Shown piece by piece: positions 16,195-25,146 of a stretch of DNA of 64,000 nt. The stretch comes from Hyphomicrobiales bacterium (lineage in GTDB: Bacteria > Pseudomonadota > Alphaproteobacteria > Rhizobiales > Rhizobiaceae): positions 1 to 64,000 of the forward strand of contig UBZP01000015.1 in NCBI GenBank assembly GCA_900469965.1, written 5' to 3'. Numbering within the stretch: position 1 is the first letter of the stretch; the number at the start of each line of letters is the position of its first letter. A program made the translations under genes and the position numbers. The notes under the pieces are model-generated. The model searched no databases, had not been told where the DNA came from, and saw nothing but the letters and a program-made list of their open reading frames with translations.

Positions 16195-17078
16195 GCAGCG
16201 CCTCCGCTTCTCTCCCGATAGCGCTTGGCGGCGAGGGCGACCGCACCCGTCAGGGCATCGGCCTGCGGCTCGATCAGGATCTTGCGGTGGCGGGGCTCCA
16301 GCCAGGCCGGATAGAGCGGCGCCAGGCCGCCGAGCAGGCAGAGCCGCTCGTGGCCGCCGATGCGGGTGATGGCGTCGAGCGCTTCGTTGACCGCGCGGGC
16401 GGCCGCGCCCAGCAGCGCCAGCGCGCCGGGGTCCTCCTTGTCGGCATACTGGAAGACGAGGGGGGCATAGCGGCCGAAGTCGCCGGGCTTGGAATGGCGG
16501 GCGAACTCGACCATGGCGGTCGGATCGTGGCGGAATTCGTTGAGGACGGCGTCGGTGACGGCCGAGCCCGGATGGATGCCGTCATGGGCAAGCAGCGCTT
16601 CCTGCAGCAGCGCATGGCCGAGGCGCGCGCCGCCGCCGAGGTCGCCGATGGTGAAGCCCCAGCCGCCGATATAGTGGACCTTGCCGGCCTTGCGGGCCAT
16701 GAAGATGGTGCCGGTGCCGAGGATCGCGACGGAGCCGTCCGCATCGCCGATCGCGCCCTGCAGGGCGATCAGGCCGTCGGAATCGATGTCGGTGTGGCGG
16801 AAGGGCAGGCGCTCGCGCACATATTGCGTGAGGTTGCCGACATTGGTGCCGGCGAGGCCGAGGAAGGCGGTGGCGTTGCGAACCTCGTCCACGGGCAGCC
16901 GGGCGTCGCGGAAGGCGGCTTCGGCGGCCTCGGTGATGTTCTGGATGGCGGCGTTCGGATCGGTCAGGATATTGGAGGCGCCGCTCTTGCCGCGGCCGAG
17001 AATCGTCCCTCGCGGGTCCGCGATCGCCGCGCGGCAGCTGGTGCCGCCGCCATCTATGCCGATGATGAAATCTGCCAT
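16191..17078 (-). CDS. N-acetylglucosamine kinase-like protein (BadF/BadG family)
   Basis: The 295-residue ASKHA-fold kinase has the phosphate-1 loop IIGIDGGGTSCRAAI at the N-terminus, AFLGLAGTNVG, LGTGTIFMAR (phosphate 2), GGWGFTIGDLGGGARLG, and LLGGLAPLYPAW (adenosine motif) near the C-terminus. Members of this family phosphorylate GlcNAc (NagK-like), glucosamine or MurNAc. Here it should trap the sugar imported by the neighbouring ABC transporter, because no PTS is present. The ATG at 17078 follows GGAGG, and upstream codons are excluded because they run through the operator region. It is the first gene of the minus-strand operon. Confidence 0.9.
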   Translation of the reverse strand: MADFIIGIDGGGTSCRAAIADPRGTILGRGKSGASNILTDPNAAIQNITEAAEAAFRDARLPVDEVRNATAFLGLAGTNVGNLTQYVRERLPFRHTDIDSDGLIALQGAIGDADGSVAILGTGTIFMARKAGKVHYIGGWGFTIGDLGGGARLGHALLQEALLAHDGIHPGSAVTDAVLNEFRHDPTAMVEFARHSKPGDFGRYAPLVFQYADKEDPGALALLGAAARAVNEALDAITRIGGHERLCLLGGLAPLYPAWLEPRHRKILIEPQADALTGAVALAAKRYRERSGGAA

Positions 17079-17094
17079 GGGAACCTCCGACAGA

Positions 17095-17123
17095 AACAAT
17101 ACCAAAAAAATACCATTAACCAA
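17095..17123 (-). promoter_or_regulatory. Promoter and direct-repeat operator of the kinase-gntR-SIS-nagA operon
   Basis: On the minus strand two TGGTAT hexamers (17115-17110 and 17104-17099) are separated by TTTTT, a period of 11 bp or one helical turn. They sit between a possible -35 TTGGTT (17123-17118) and -10 TATTGT (17101-17096). The same arrangement occurs on the other side of this gap, so it is probably the GntR operator. Confidence 0.55.
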
Positions 17124-17198
17124 GTGGAAAACTGTCGGCGCATGCGCCAATGAAAATAAATTATTGAAATATAAAGATAAAAATATCGATGTGAATTT

Positions 17199-17253
17199 TT
17201 CCGCTGACGGAAGTTAATTTCCTGTAGACAATTGGTATGTTTTTGGCATTAAA
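17199..17253 (+). promoter_or_regulatory. Promoter and direct-repeat operator of the murQ-ABC operon
   Basis: TAGACA (17225-17230) and ATTAAA (17248-17253), 17 bp apart, resemble -35 and -10 boxes. Between and overlapping them lie TGGTAT (17233-17238) and TGGCAT (17244-17249), separated by GTTTT, again with an 11-bp period. Just upstream is a short perfect inverted repeat TTCCG-CTGA-CGGAA (17199-17212). The flanking 17150-17220 stretch is unusually AT-rich. Confidence 0.55.
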
Positions 17254-17276
17254 TTCCCGCCAAGGGAGAACGACAG

Positions 17277-18170
17277 ATGGCATCAGCCAGAACCGAAGCC
17301 AGGCACGAACAGGCGGAAGGTCTCGACGAACGCAGTCCCGCCGACGTGCTCAAGGTCCTGTCCCAGGCCCAGCAGCAGGCGGCAGCCGCGGTCGACGCGG
17401 CGATCGAGGACATTGCCGAGGCGGCGAAACTCGCGGCCGATGCGCTTCGCTCGGGCGGGCGGCTCGTCTATGCCGGGGCGGGAAGCTCCGGGCTGATGGC
17501 GATGGCGGATGCGCTGGAACTGCCGGGCACCTACGGGATTGCGCGCGAGCGGATCGTCATCCTGCTCGCCGGCGGTTCGGCCAGCCTGGAGGATCTCGCC
17601 GGCGGCTATGAGGATGACGAGGCGCTTGCGGTTTCGGATGCGGAGCAGGCCGGCATCGGCAAGGGCGACTGCGTGATCTGCGTGACCGCCAGCGGTTCGA
17701 CCCCCTATGCCATCGCGCTGGCCGACTACGCCCGGGAACACGACGCCACGGTGATCGCGCTCGCTAACAATCCGGGCGCGCCGCTCTTTGCCTATGCCGA
17801 CATCTCGATCCTGCTGCAGACGCCGCCGGAGGTGGTTTCCGGCTCGACGCGCATGGGGGCGGGGACGGCGCAGAAGATCGCCTTCAACATGCTGTCGACG
17901 CTGGTCGGCATCCATCTCGGCCACGTGCACGACGGCTATATGGTCAACCTGAAGGCCGACAATATCAAACTGAGGGACCGCGCGGCCCGGATCGTTGCCG
18001 GCATTGCCGGCGTCGATCTGGACATGGCGGGGCGGCTGCTCGAGCAGTCCGAAGGATCCGTCAAGGCGGCGGTGCTGATCGCCGCCGGGGCAAAAGACAA
18101 GGCCGCGGCCGATGCCGCGCTTGAAAATTCCGGGCAAAGCCTGCGGCGTGCCCTGAAGACCGTCCGATAA
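17277..18170 (+). CDS. murQ: N-acetylmuramic acid 6-phosphate etherase
   Basis: The 297-residue SIS-domain protein has RLVYAGAGSSGLMAMADALELPGTYG, VTASGSTPYAIALADYA and the MurQ signature EVVSGSTRMGAGTAQKIAFNMLST (about residues 181-205). The C-terminal part has SVKAAVLIAAG. MurQ cleaves the lactyl ether of MurNAc-6-P to give GlcNAc-6-P and D-lactate. GlcNAc-6-P then enters the nagA route encoded divergently. This points to use of peptidoglycan-derived sugars. It has an AGGGAG ribosome binding site and leads the operon with the ABC transporter. Confidence 0.93.
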   Translation: MASARTEARHEQAEGLDERSPADVLKVLSQAQQQAAAAVDAAIEDIAEAAKLAADALRSGGRLVYAGAGSSGLMAMADALELPGTYGIARERIVILLAGGSASLEDLAGGYEDDEALAVSDAEQAGIGKGDCVICVTASGSTPYAIALADYAREHDATVIALANNPGAPLFAYADISILLQTPPEVVSGSTRMGAGTAQKIAFNMLSTLVGIHLGHVHDGYMVNLKADNIKLRDRAARIVAGIAGVDLDMAGRLLEQSEGSVKAAVLIAAGAKDKAAADAALENSGQSLRRALKTVR

Positions 18171-18211
18171 CGGGAACCGCGCCAAACGGGGCGCACAAAA
18201 GGGAGAATGTC

Positions 18212-19471
18212 ATGACACGCAACCTTATCAAGGGACTGTTGCTCGCCACGACCGTGCTCGGCACCGCGGGGCTCGCACAGGCCCAGGACGCCACGCTGAC
18301 GATCGAGAGCTGGCGCAACGACGACCTGTCGATCTGGCAGGAAAAGATCATCCCGGCCTTCGAAGCGAAGAACCCGGGCATCAAGGTCGTCTTCTCGCCG
18401 ACCGCGCCGACCGAATACAACGCCGCCCTGAACGCCAAGCTGGATGCAGGCTCCGCCGGCGACCTGATCACCTGCCGGCCGTTCGACGCCTCGCTGGAGC
18501 TGTTCAACAAGGGCCATCTCGCCAGCCTGAACGATCTGTCGGGCATGGAGAACTTCTCCGACGTCGCCAAGTCCGCCTGGACGACCGACGACGGCGCCAC
18601 CACCTTCTGCGTGCCGATGGCCTCGGTCATCCACGGCTTCATCTACAACAAGGACGCCTTCGACCAGCTCGGCATCGCCGTGCCGACGACGGAAGCCGAG
18701 TTCTTCGCCGCCCTCGACAAGATCAAGGCCGACGGCAACTACATCCCGATGGCGATGGGCACCAAGGACCTCTGGGAAGCCGCCACCATGGGCTACCAGA
18801 ACATCGGTCCGACCTACTGGAAGGGCGAGGAAGGCCGCGCGGCGCTGATCAAGGGCGAGCAGAAGCTGACCGACGAGCCGTGGGTCGAGCCCTATCGCGT
18901 GCTCGCCAAGTGGAAGGACTATCTCGGCGACGGCTTCGAGGCGCAGACCTATCCGGACAGCCAGAACCTGTTCACGCTCGGCCGCGCCGCCATCTATCCG
19001 GCCGGCTCGTGGGAGATCGGCCTGTTCAACACCCAGGCGCAGTTCAAGATGGGCGCGTTCCCGCCGCCGGTGAAGGCTGCCGGCGACACCTGCTACATCT
19101 CCGACCACAACGACATCGGCATCGGCCTGAACGCCAAGAGCGCCAATGCGGAAGCTGCGAAGAAGTTCCTCTCCTTCGTCGCCTCGCCTGAATTCGCCGA
19201 CATCTACGCCAACTCGCTGCCGGGCTTCTTCAGCCTGAACTCGACCGCGGTGAAGATGGCCGATCCGCTGGCCCAGGAATTCGTCTCCTGGCGCGAGAAG
19301 TGCAAGCCGACGATCCGCTCGACCTACCAGATCCTGTCGCGCGGCACGCCGAACCTCGAAAACGAGACCTGGACGGAATCGGCCAACGTCATCAACGGCA
19401 CCGACACGCCGGAAGTGGCCGCCGAGAAGCTGCAGAAGGGTCTCGACAGCTGGTACAAGCCGGCGAAGTGA
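18212..19471 (+). CDS. ABC transporter sugar-binding protein (family 1)
   Basis: The 419-residue protein carries a cleavable signal peptide ending near LAQAQDA (residues 21-27). It has the family 1 extracellular solute-binding fold: TLTIESWRNDDLSIWQEKIIPAFEAKNPGIKVVF, the hinge region VPMASVIHGFIYNKDAFDQLGI, and FTLGRAAIYPAGSWEIGLF. It delivers an amino sugar (GlcNAc, MurNAc or a small chito- or muro-saccharide; inference from neighbours) to the two permeases. It lies 41 bases after murQ. A RIME-like element separates it from the permeases, a common way to keep binding-protein mRNA more abundant. Confidence 0.9.
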   Translation: MTRNLIKGLLLATTVLGTAGLAQAQDATLTIESWRNDDLSIWQEKIIPAFEAKNPGIKVVFSPTAPTEYNAALNAKLDAGSAGDLITCRPFDASLELFNKGHLASLNDLSGMENFSDVAKSAWTTDDGATTFCVPMASVIHGFIYNKDAFDQLGIAVPTTEAEFFAALDKIKADGNYIPMAMGTKDLWEAATMGYQNIGPTYWKGEEGRAALIKGEQKLTDEPWVEPYRVLAKWKDYLGDGFEAQTYPDSQNLFTLGRAAIYPAGSWEIGLFNTQAQFKMGAFPPPVKAAGDTCYISDHNDIGIGLNAKSANAEAAKKFLSFVASPEFADIYANSLPGFFSLNSTAVKMADPLAQEFVSWREKCKPTIRSTYQILSRGTPNLENETWTESANVINGTDTPEVAAEKLQKGLDSWYKPAK

Positions 19472-19495
19472 GCCTGTGACATCGGGTGAGGCAAT

Positions 19496-19644
19496 TGCCC
19501 CTCACCTTGGCCCTCTCCCCGCAAGCGGGGAGAGGGGACTTGCACAGCGATTGCCGATCCCTGCGTGACGATCGCGGAAGGACGGTGCGGCACCATCCTT
19601 CTCCTCGCGCGCGGGGAGACGGTGCCGGCAGGCGGATGAGGGGC
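19496..19644. repeat. RIME-like palindromic element, copy 2
   Basis: It begins with a CCCTCTCCCCGC/GCGGGGAGAGGG hairpin (about 19511-19537), followed by a spacer and a degenerate CTCCTCGCGCGCGGGGAG hairpin. It ends GGTGCCGGCAGGCGGATGAG, the reverse complement of the left arm of copy 1. It sits between the binding-protein gene and the first permease gene, so it may stabilise the 3' end of the upstream mRNA. Confidence 0.75.
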
Positions 19645-19822
19645 AAGTCGCTCCCTGACGATTGCGGCCGACGCCGCACCATCCGCGCGAAAACGTGTAA
19701 GCTGAAGTTTCATCCGCCGGGGCGGCCCGGCACGGCATCATGCGGCAGGACCGGCCGTGTGAGGCCCGTCCGATGATCGCGGACATGCATCGAACCACCG
19801 GTCGGGACAGCGGGCAGGAACC

Positions 19823-20773
19823 ATGACGGACGCCACAGTTTCAGAAGCCGAGATCGAGGTCGTGCGGCGGCCGCGGCGCTGGCATATCGCGGTCTTCCTG
19901 CTGCCGGCGCTGATCGTCTACAGCGCGGTGATGATCCTGCCGCTGTTCGAGACGCTCAGGCTCTCCTTCTTCAACACCGTCGACGGCCAGTCCACCTTCG
20001 TGGGGCTTGCCAATTTCAGGACGCTGTTCGGCGATGCCCGCTGGGCGGCCGATTTCTGGAACGCGCTTTCCAACAACGTCATCTTCTTCGTCATCCACAT
20101 GCTGGTGCAGAACCCGATCGGGATCGCGCTTGCCGCGCTGCTGTCGATCCCGAAGCTGCGCGGGGCCGCCTTCTACCGCACCGCCATCTTCCTGCCGACG
20201 CTGCTCTCCTTCGTCATCGTCGGCTTCATCTGGAAGCTGATCCTGTCGCCGATCTGGGGCGTGTCGCCCTATCTGATGGATCTCATCGGGCTGAAATCCC
20301 TGTTCGCGCCCTGGCTCGGCAAGCCGGGCTCGGCGCTGATCGCCGTCTCGCTGATCTCGGTCTGGCAGTATGTCGGCATCCCGATGATGCTGATCTATGC
20401 GGCCCTGCTCAACATCCCCGAGGAGGTGATCGAGGCTGCCGAATGCGACGGCGTCACCGGCTGGGCGCAGTTCTTCAAGATCAGGCTGCCGCTGATCCTG
20501 CCGGCGATCGGCATCATCTCGATCCTCACCTTCGTCGGCAACTTCAACGCCTTCGACCTGGTCTACACGGTGCAGGGGGCGCTCGCCGGGCCGGACGGCT
20601 CGACCGACATTCTCGGCACGCTGCTCTACCGCACCTTCTTCGGTTTCCAGCTGCAGCTCGGCGACCGTTCGATGGGGGCGACGATCGCGACCGTGATGTT
20701 CCTGATCATCCTCGCCGGCGTCTCGCTCTACCTGTTCGTCATCCAGCGGCGCATCCGCCGCTACCAGTTCTAG
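19823..20773 (+). CDS. ABC transporter permease, sugar type (MalF/UgpA-like)
   Basis: The 316-residue inner-membrane protein has six hydrophobic segments. Its EAA loop is EEVIEAAECDGVTGWAQFFKIRLPLILPAIG (about residues 202-232), which contacts the ATPase. It starts with a short cytoplasmic tail and VFLLPALIVYSAVMILPL. It forms the translocation channel with the next gene product. An in-frame stop and long gap separate it from the binding-protein gene, but direction and content make one operon likely. Confidence 0.92.
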   Translation: MTDATVSEAEIEVVRRPRRWHIAVFLLPALIVYSAVMILPLFETLRLSFFNTVDGQSTFVGLANFRTLFGDARWAADFWNALSNNVIFFVIHMLVQNPIGIALAALLSIPKLRGAAFYRTAIFLPTLLSFVIVGFIWKLILSPIWGVSPYLMDLIGLKSLFAPWLGKPGSALIAVSLISVWQYVGIPMMLIYAALLNIPEEVIEAAECDGVTGWAQFFKIRLPLILPAIGIISILTFVGNFNAFDLVYTVQGALAGPDGSTDILGTLLYRTFFGFQLQLGDRSMGATIATVMFLIILAGVSLYLFVIQRRIRRYQF

Positions 20774-20785
20774 GGGAGGCCGACC

Positions 20786-21625
20786 ATGTCCAAGGCACGC
20801 ACCTCGCTTTCGCGCACGGCCCTCGTCCATGTTGCCCTGATCGCCTATACGCTGATTGCGATCTTCCCGGTGTTCCTGACGATCATCAACTCGTTCAAGA
20901 GCCGCAACGCCATCTTCCGCAATCCGATGCAGCTGCCGACGCCGTCGACCTTCGATCTCGTGGGCTACCAGACGGTGCTGGGGCAGGGGGATTTCGCGCT
21001 CTACTTCCAGAACAGCCTGATCGTCACCGTCGTGTCGATCTTCCTGGTGCTGCTGTTCGGGGCGATGGCGGCGTTCGCGCTGTCGGAATACCGCTTCCGC
21101 GGCAACACGCTGATGGGGCTCTATCTCGCGCTCGGCATCATGATCCCGATCCGGCTCGGCACGGTGGCGATCCTGCAGGGGATGGTGGCGACCGGGCTCG
21201 TCAACACGCTGACGGCGCTGATCCTCGTCTACACCGCGCAGGGCCTGCCGCTCGCCGTCTTCATCCTGTCGGAGTTCATGCGCACCGTCTCCGACGACCT
21301 GAAGAACGCCGGGCGCATCGACGGCCTGTCGGAATATTCGATCTTCTTCCGCCTCGTCCTGCCGCTGGTGCGGCCGGCCATGGCGACGGTGGCCGTCTTC
21401 ACCATGATCCCGATCTGGAACGACCTGTGGTTCCCGCTGATCCTGGCGCCGAGCGAGGCGACCAAGACCGTCACCCTCGGCTCGCAGATCTTCATCGGCC
21501 AGTTCGTCACCAACTGGAACGCGGTGCTCGCGGCCCTGTCGCTGGCGATCCTGCCCGTCCTCGTCCTCTATCTGGCCTTCTCGCGGCAGCTGATCCGCGG
21601 GATCACCTCGGGAGCCGTGAAATGA
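20786..21625 (+). CDS. ABC transporter permease, sugar type (MalG/UgpE-like)
   Basis: The 279-residue membrane protein has about six transmembrane segments, the N-terminal VALIAYTLIAIFPVFLTIINSFK, and the EAA motif SDDLKNAGRIDGLSEYSIFFRLVLPLVRPAMAT. It pairs with the MalF-like permease 12 bases upstream. The ATGA overlap with the following oxidoreductase gene shows tight coupling. Confidence 0.92.
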   Translation: MSKARTSLSRTALVHVALIAYTLIAIFPVFLTIINSFKSRNAIFRNPMQLPTPSTFDLVGYQTVLGQGDFALYFQNSLIVTVVSIFLVLLFGAMAAFALSEYRFRGNTLMGLYLALGIMIPIRLGTVAILQGMVATGLVNTLTALILVYTAQGLPLAVFILSEFMRTVSDDLKNAGRIDGLSEYSIFFRLVLPLVRPAMATVAVFTMIPIWNDLWFPLILAPSEATKTVTLGSQIFIGQFVTNWNAVLAALSLAILPVLVLYLAFSRQLIRGITSGAVK

Positions 21626-22686
21626 CCCATTCACCCGCCCCCATCCGCGTCCTGTCCGCGGGCCTCGGCAACATGGGCCGCAGCCATGCGCTCGCCTATC
21701 ACGAGAACCCGGGCTTTCAGATCGCCGGCCTCGTCAACCGCTCGAAGGTGGAACTGCCGGAAGCCCTTGCCGGCTACGAGATCCTGCCGTCGTTTCCGGA
21801 GGCCCTGAGGGCGCTGAAGCCGGAGCTCTGCTCGATCAACACCTATTCCGACAGCCATGCCGACTATGCGGTGATGGCGATGGAGGCGGGCGCGCATGTG
21901 TTCGTGGAGAAGCCGCTGGCGACGACGGTCGCCGATGCCGAGCGGGTGGTCGCCTGCGCGCGCGCCAACGGCCGCAAGCTCGTGGTCGGCTACATCCTGC
22001 GCCACCATCCCTCCTGGATCCGGCTGATCGCCGAAGCCCGCAAGCTCGGCGGTCCCTACGTGTTCCGCATGAACCTGAACCAGCAGTCGAGCGGGCCGAC
22101 CTGGGAGACGCACAAGGCGCTGATGCGGACGACGCCGCCGATCGTCGACTGCGGCGTGCACTATGTCGACGTCATGTGCCAGATCACCGACGCAAGGCCG
22201 GTCGAGGTGCGCGGCATGGGGCTTCGCCTGTCCGATGAGATCGCGCCGGACATGTACAACTATGGCCACCTGCAGGTGCTCTACGACGACGGCTCGCTCG
22301 GCTGGTACGAGGCCGGCTGGGGGCCGATGATCTCCGAGACGGCCTTCTTCGTGAAGGACGTGATGTCGCCGAACGGCTCCGTCTCGATCGTCATGGACCC
22401 GAATGCGAAGTCGGACGACATCGACACCCACACCAAGACGGCCGTAATCCGGCTGCACAACGCCGAAACCGGGCCGGACGGCCGTTTCCTGAAGGCCGAC
22501 GAGGACCTGACGATGGCCGGCGAGCCGGGCCACCAGGAGCTCTGCGACCGCGAGCAGGCCTATGTGCTGAAGGCGATCCGCGAGGATCTCGACCTTTCGC
22601 GCCACATGGACGATGCCGTCCAGTCGCTCAGGATCTGCCTTGCCGCCGACGAGAGCGTGCGCACCGGCCGGCCGGTGAAACTCTAG
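21622..22686 (+). CDS. Gfo/Idh/MocA-family oxidoreductase
   Basis: The 354-residue protein has an N-terminal Rossmann domain (VLSAGLGNMGRSHALAYHENP), then the conserved EKPLATTVADAERVV (the Lys of EKP is catalytic in the family) and a C-terminal alpha/beta sheet domain with IVDCGVHYVDVMCQI, which includes a His usual in the active site. It probably oxidises or epimerises an imported sugar using NAD(P). In an amino-sugar operon it may act on an anhydro- or modified sugar; some relatives handle anhydro-sugars (inference). The start codon overlaps the permease stop. Confidence 0.9.
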   Translation: MTHSPAPIRVLSAGLGNMGRSHALAYHENPGFQIAGLVNRSKVELPEALAGYEILPSFPEALRALKPELCSINTYSDSHADYAVMAMEAGAHVFVEKPLATTVADAERVVACARANGRKLVVGYILRHHPSWIRLIAEARKLGGPYVFRMNLNQQSSGPTWETHKALMRTTPPIVDCGVHYVDVMCQITDARPVEVRGMGLRLSDEIAPDMYNYGHLQVLYDDGSLGWYEAGWGPMISETAFFVKDVMSPNGSVSIVMDPNAKSDDIDTHTKTAVIRLHNAETGPDGRFLKADEDLTMAGEPGHQELCDREQAYVLKAIREDLDLSRHMDDAVQSLRICLAADESVRTGRPVKL

Positions 22687-22700
22687 AGAAGGAATAATCG

Positions 22701-23702
<1,002 letters not shown>

Positions 23703-23770
23703 GGTCCCTCATCACGAAGGCGTGATCGGGGCGTTGTGCAGGGCCGTGGCCGATTGCGCTTCGGCAAGAT

Positions 23771-23794
23771 TTAACATACAGAACTGTTTGTAAA
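23771..23794. promoter_or_regulatory. Palindromic operator before the efflux operon
   Basis: TTAACATACA-GAAC-TGTTTGTAAA is a 24-bp imperfect palindrome (8 of 10 arm positions match). It lies 112-135 bases before the adaptor gene. Its size and ACATACA core resemble AcrR/TtgR-type TetR operators, so the TetR regulator at 28337-28948 is the likely ligand. Confidence 0.5.
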
Positions 23795-23905
23795 ACGGCG
23801 ATGCGGGGGACTTTCGTTCTCCGCATCGAATCATTTCAAGGCCTTCCGGCCGAGATTCGCTCCTTTTTCGAGGCCGCCGGCCTCTCTTTGATCGTGGAAC
23901 AACCG

Positions 23906-25135
23906 ATGCGCATCATCAGACCGATTGCAATTGCAACAATGGGCAGCCTGCTGCTTCTGGCCGGATGCCAGAAGGAGGAGGACAAGCAGGCCGGGGCGCC
24001 GGCGATGCCGCCGATGCCGGTCGCGGTCATCACCACCAAGTCCGAGGAAGCGCCGATCATGAACGAGCTGCCGGGCCGCATCGCTGCAACCCGCATCGCC
24101 GAGGTTCGTCCGCGCGTCTCCGGCATCATCGTCGAGCGCGTGTTCGAGCAGGGCTCCATCGTCAAGGAAGGCGATGTGCTCTACCGGATCGACCCGGAGC
24201 CCTTCCGCGTGCAGGTCGAAAGCGCCGAGGGCACGCTCAGGCGCGCCAAGGCCGTGCAGCTGCAGGCCAAGCAGGCGGCCGACCGCCAGGAGCAGCTGAA
24301 GAAGTCGAACGTCGCCTCCGAGCAGCAGTTCGACGACGCGGTGGCGCAGCTTGCGGCGGCGGACGCCGACGTCGCGATCGCCGAGGCCGGGCTTGCGACG
24401 GCAAAGCTCAACCTCCAGTATTCCGAAGTGAAGGCGCCGATCACCGGCCGCATCGGCCGGGCGCTGATCACCGAGGGCGCGCTGGTCAGCACCAGCGGCA
24501 CCGAGGCGCTGGCGACGATCCAGCAGCTCGATCCCGTCTATGCCGACTTCACCCAGTCGGCGACCGACCTGATCCGCCTGCGCAAGGCGCTGCAGGACGG
24601 CGACCTGATGAACGACAACTCGGCGGACGTGACGCTGCTGTTCGACGACGGCACCGCCTACGGCCACACCGGCGAGCTGCTGTTCTCGGAGGCCGCCGTC
24701 GACGAGACGACCGGCCAGGTGACCTTGCGCGGCGAATTCCCCAACCCCGACAACGACCTTCTGCCCGGAATGTATGTCCGCGTGCAGATCCAGCAGGGCA
24801 TCCAGAAGAACGCGATCCTCGTGCCGCAGCAGGCCGTCCAGCGCGACACCGCCGGCCAGGCGCAGGTCTATGTCGTCAACGGCGAGAACAAGCTGGACGT
24901 CCGGCGGATCAACATCGGCCGCGCGGTCGACCAGCGCTACATCGTGACGAGCGGCCTGCAGCCGAACGAGAAGGTCGTCGTCGAAGGCTTCCAGAAGATC
25001 GGCCCCGGCGCCGCCGTGGTGCCTTCCGACTGGCAGCCGGCGGGTGCTACGACCCCTGCCGCCGCGAAGGAGGCAGCCGAGGCGCAGCCGGCCGCGGGCG
25101 AGGGGACGGCCGAGCCGGCCGCCAAGGCGAACTGA
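23906..25135 (+). CDS. RND efflux periplasmic adaptor lipoprotein (AcrA/MexA-like)
   Basis: The 409-residue membrane-fusion protein has a lipoprotein signal with lipobox LAGC (C21). It has the barrel-sandwich motif RIAEVRPRVSGIIVERVFEQGSIVKEGDVLYRIDP, a coiled-coil hairpin (AEGTLRRAKAVQLQAKQAADRQEQLKK), then YSEVKAPITGRIG and the beta-barrel/MP domains (LLPGMYVRVQIQQG). It links the inner-membrane pump to an outer-membrane channel. The C-terminus is Ala/Glu-rich and disordered. The ATG at 23906 is chosen because it begins directly at the signal peptide. No outer-membrane channel gene is present. Confidence 0.92.
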   Translation: MRIIRPIAIATMGSLLLLAGCQKEEDKQAGAPAMPPMPVAVITTKSEEAPIMNELPGRIAATRIAEVRPRVSGIIVERVFEQGSIVKEGDVLYRIDPEPFRVQVESAEGTLRRAKAVQLQAKQAADRQEQLKKSNVASEQQFDDAVAQLAAADADVAIAEAGLATAKLNLQYSEVKAPITGRIGRALITEGALVSTSGTEALATIQQLDPVYADFTQSATDLIRLRKALQDGDLMNDNSADVTLLFDDGTAYGHTGELLFSEAAVDETTGQVTLRGEFPNPDNDLLPGMYVRVQIQQGIQKNAILVPQQAVQRDTAGQAQVYVVNGENKLDVRRINIGRAVDQRYIVTSGLQPNEKVVVEGFQKIGPGAAVVPSDWQPAGATTPAAAKEAAEAQPAAGEGTAEPAAKAN

Positions 25136-25146
25136 GGTCCTGAACA

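Noticed and set aside
19841-21634. A 597-residue minus-strand frame across the two sugar permeases
   Set aside because: It is composed almost only of Arg, Asp, Glu, Gln and His, typical of antisense to GC-rich membrane-protein genes. The plus strand has textbook permeases.
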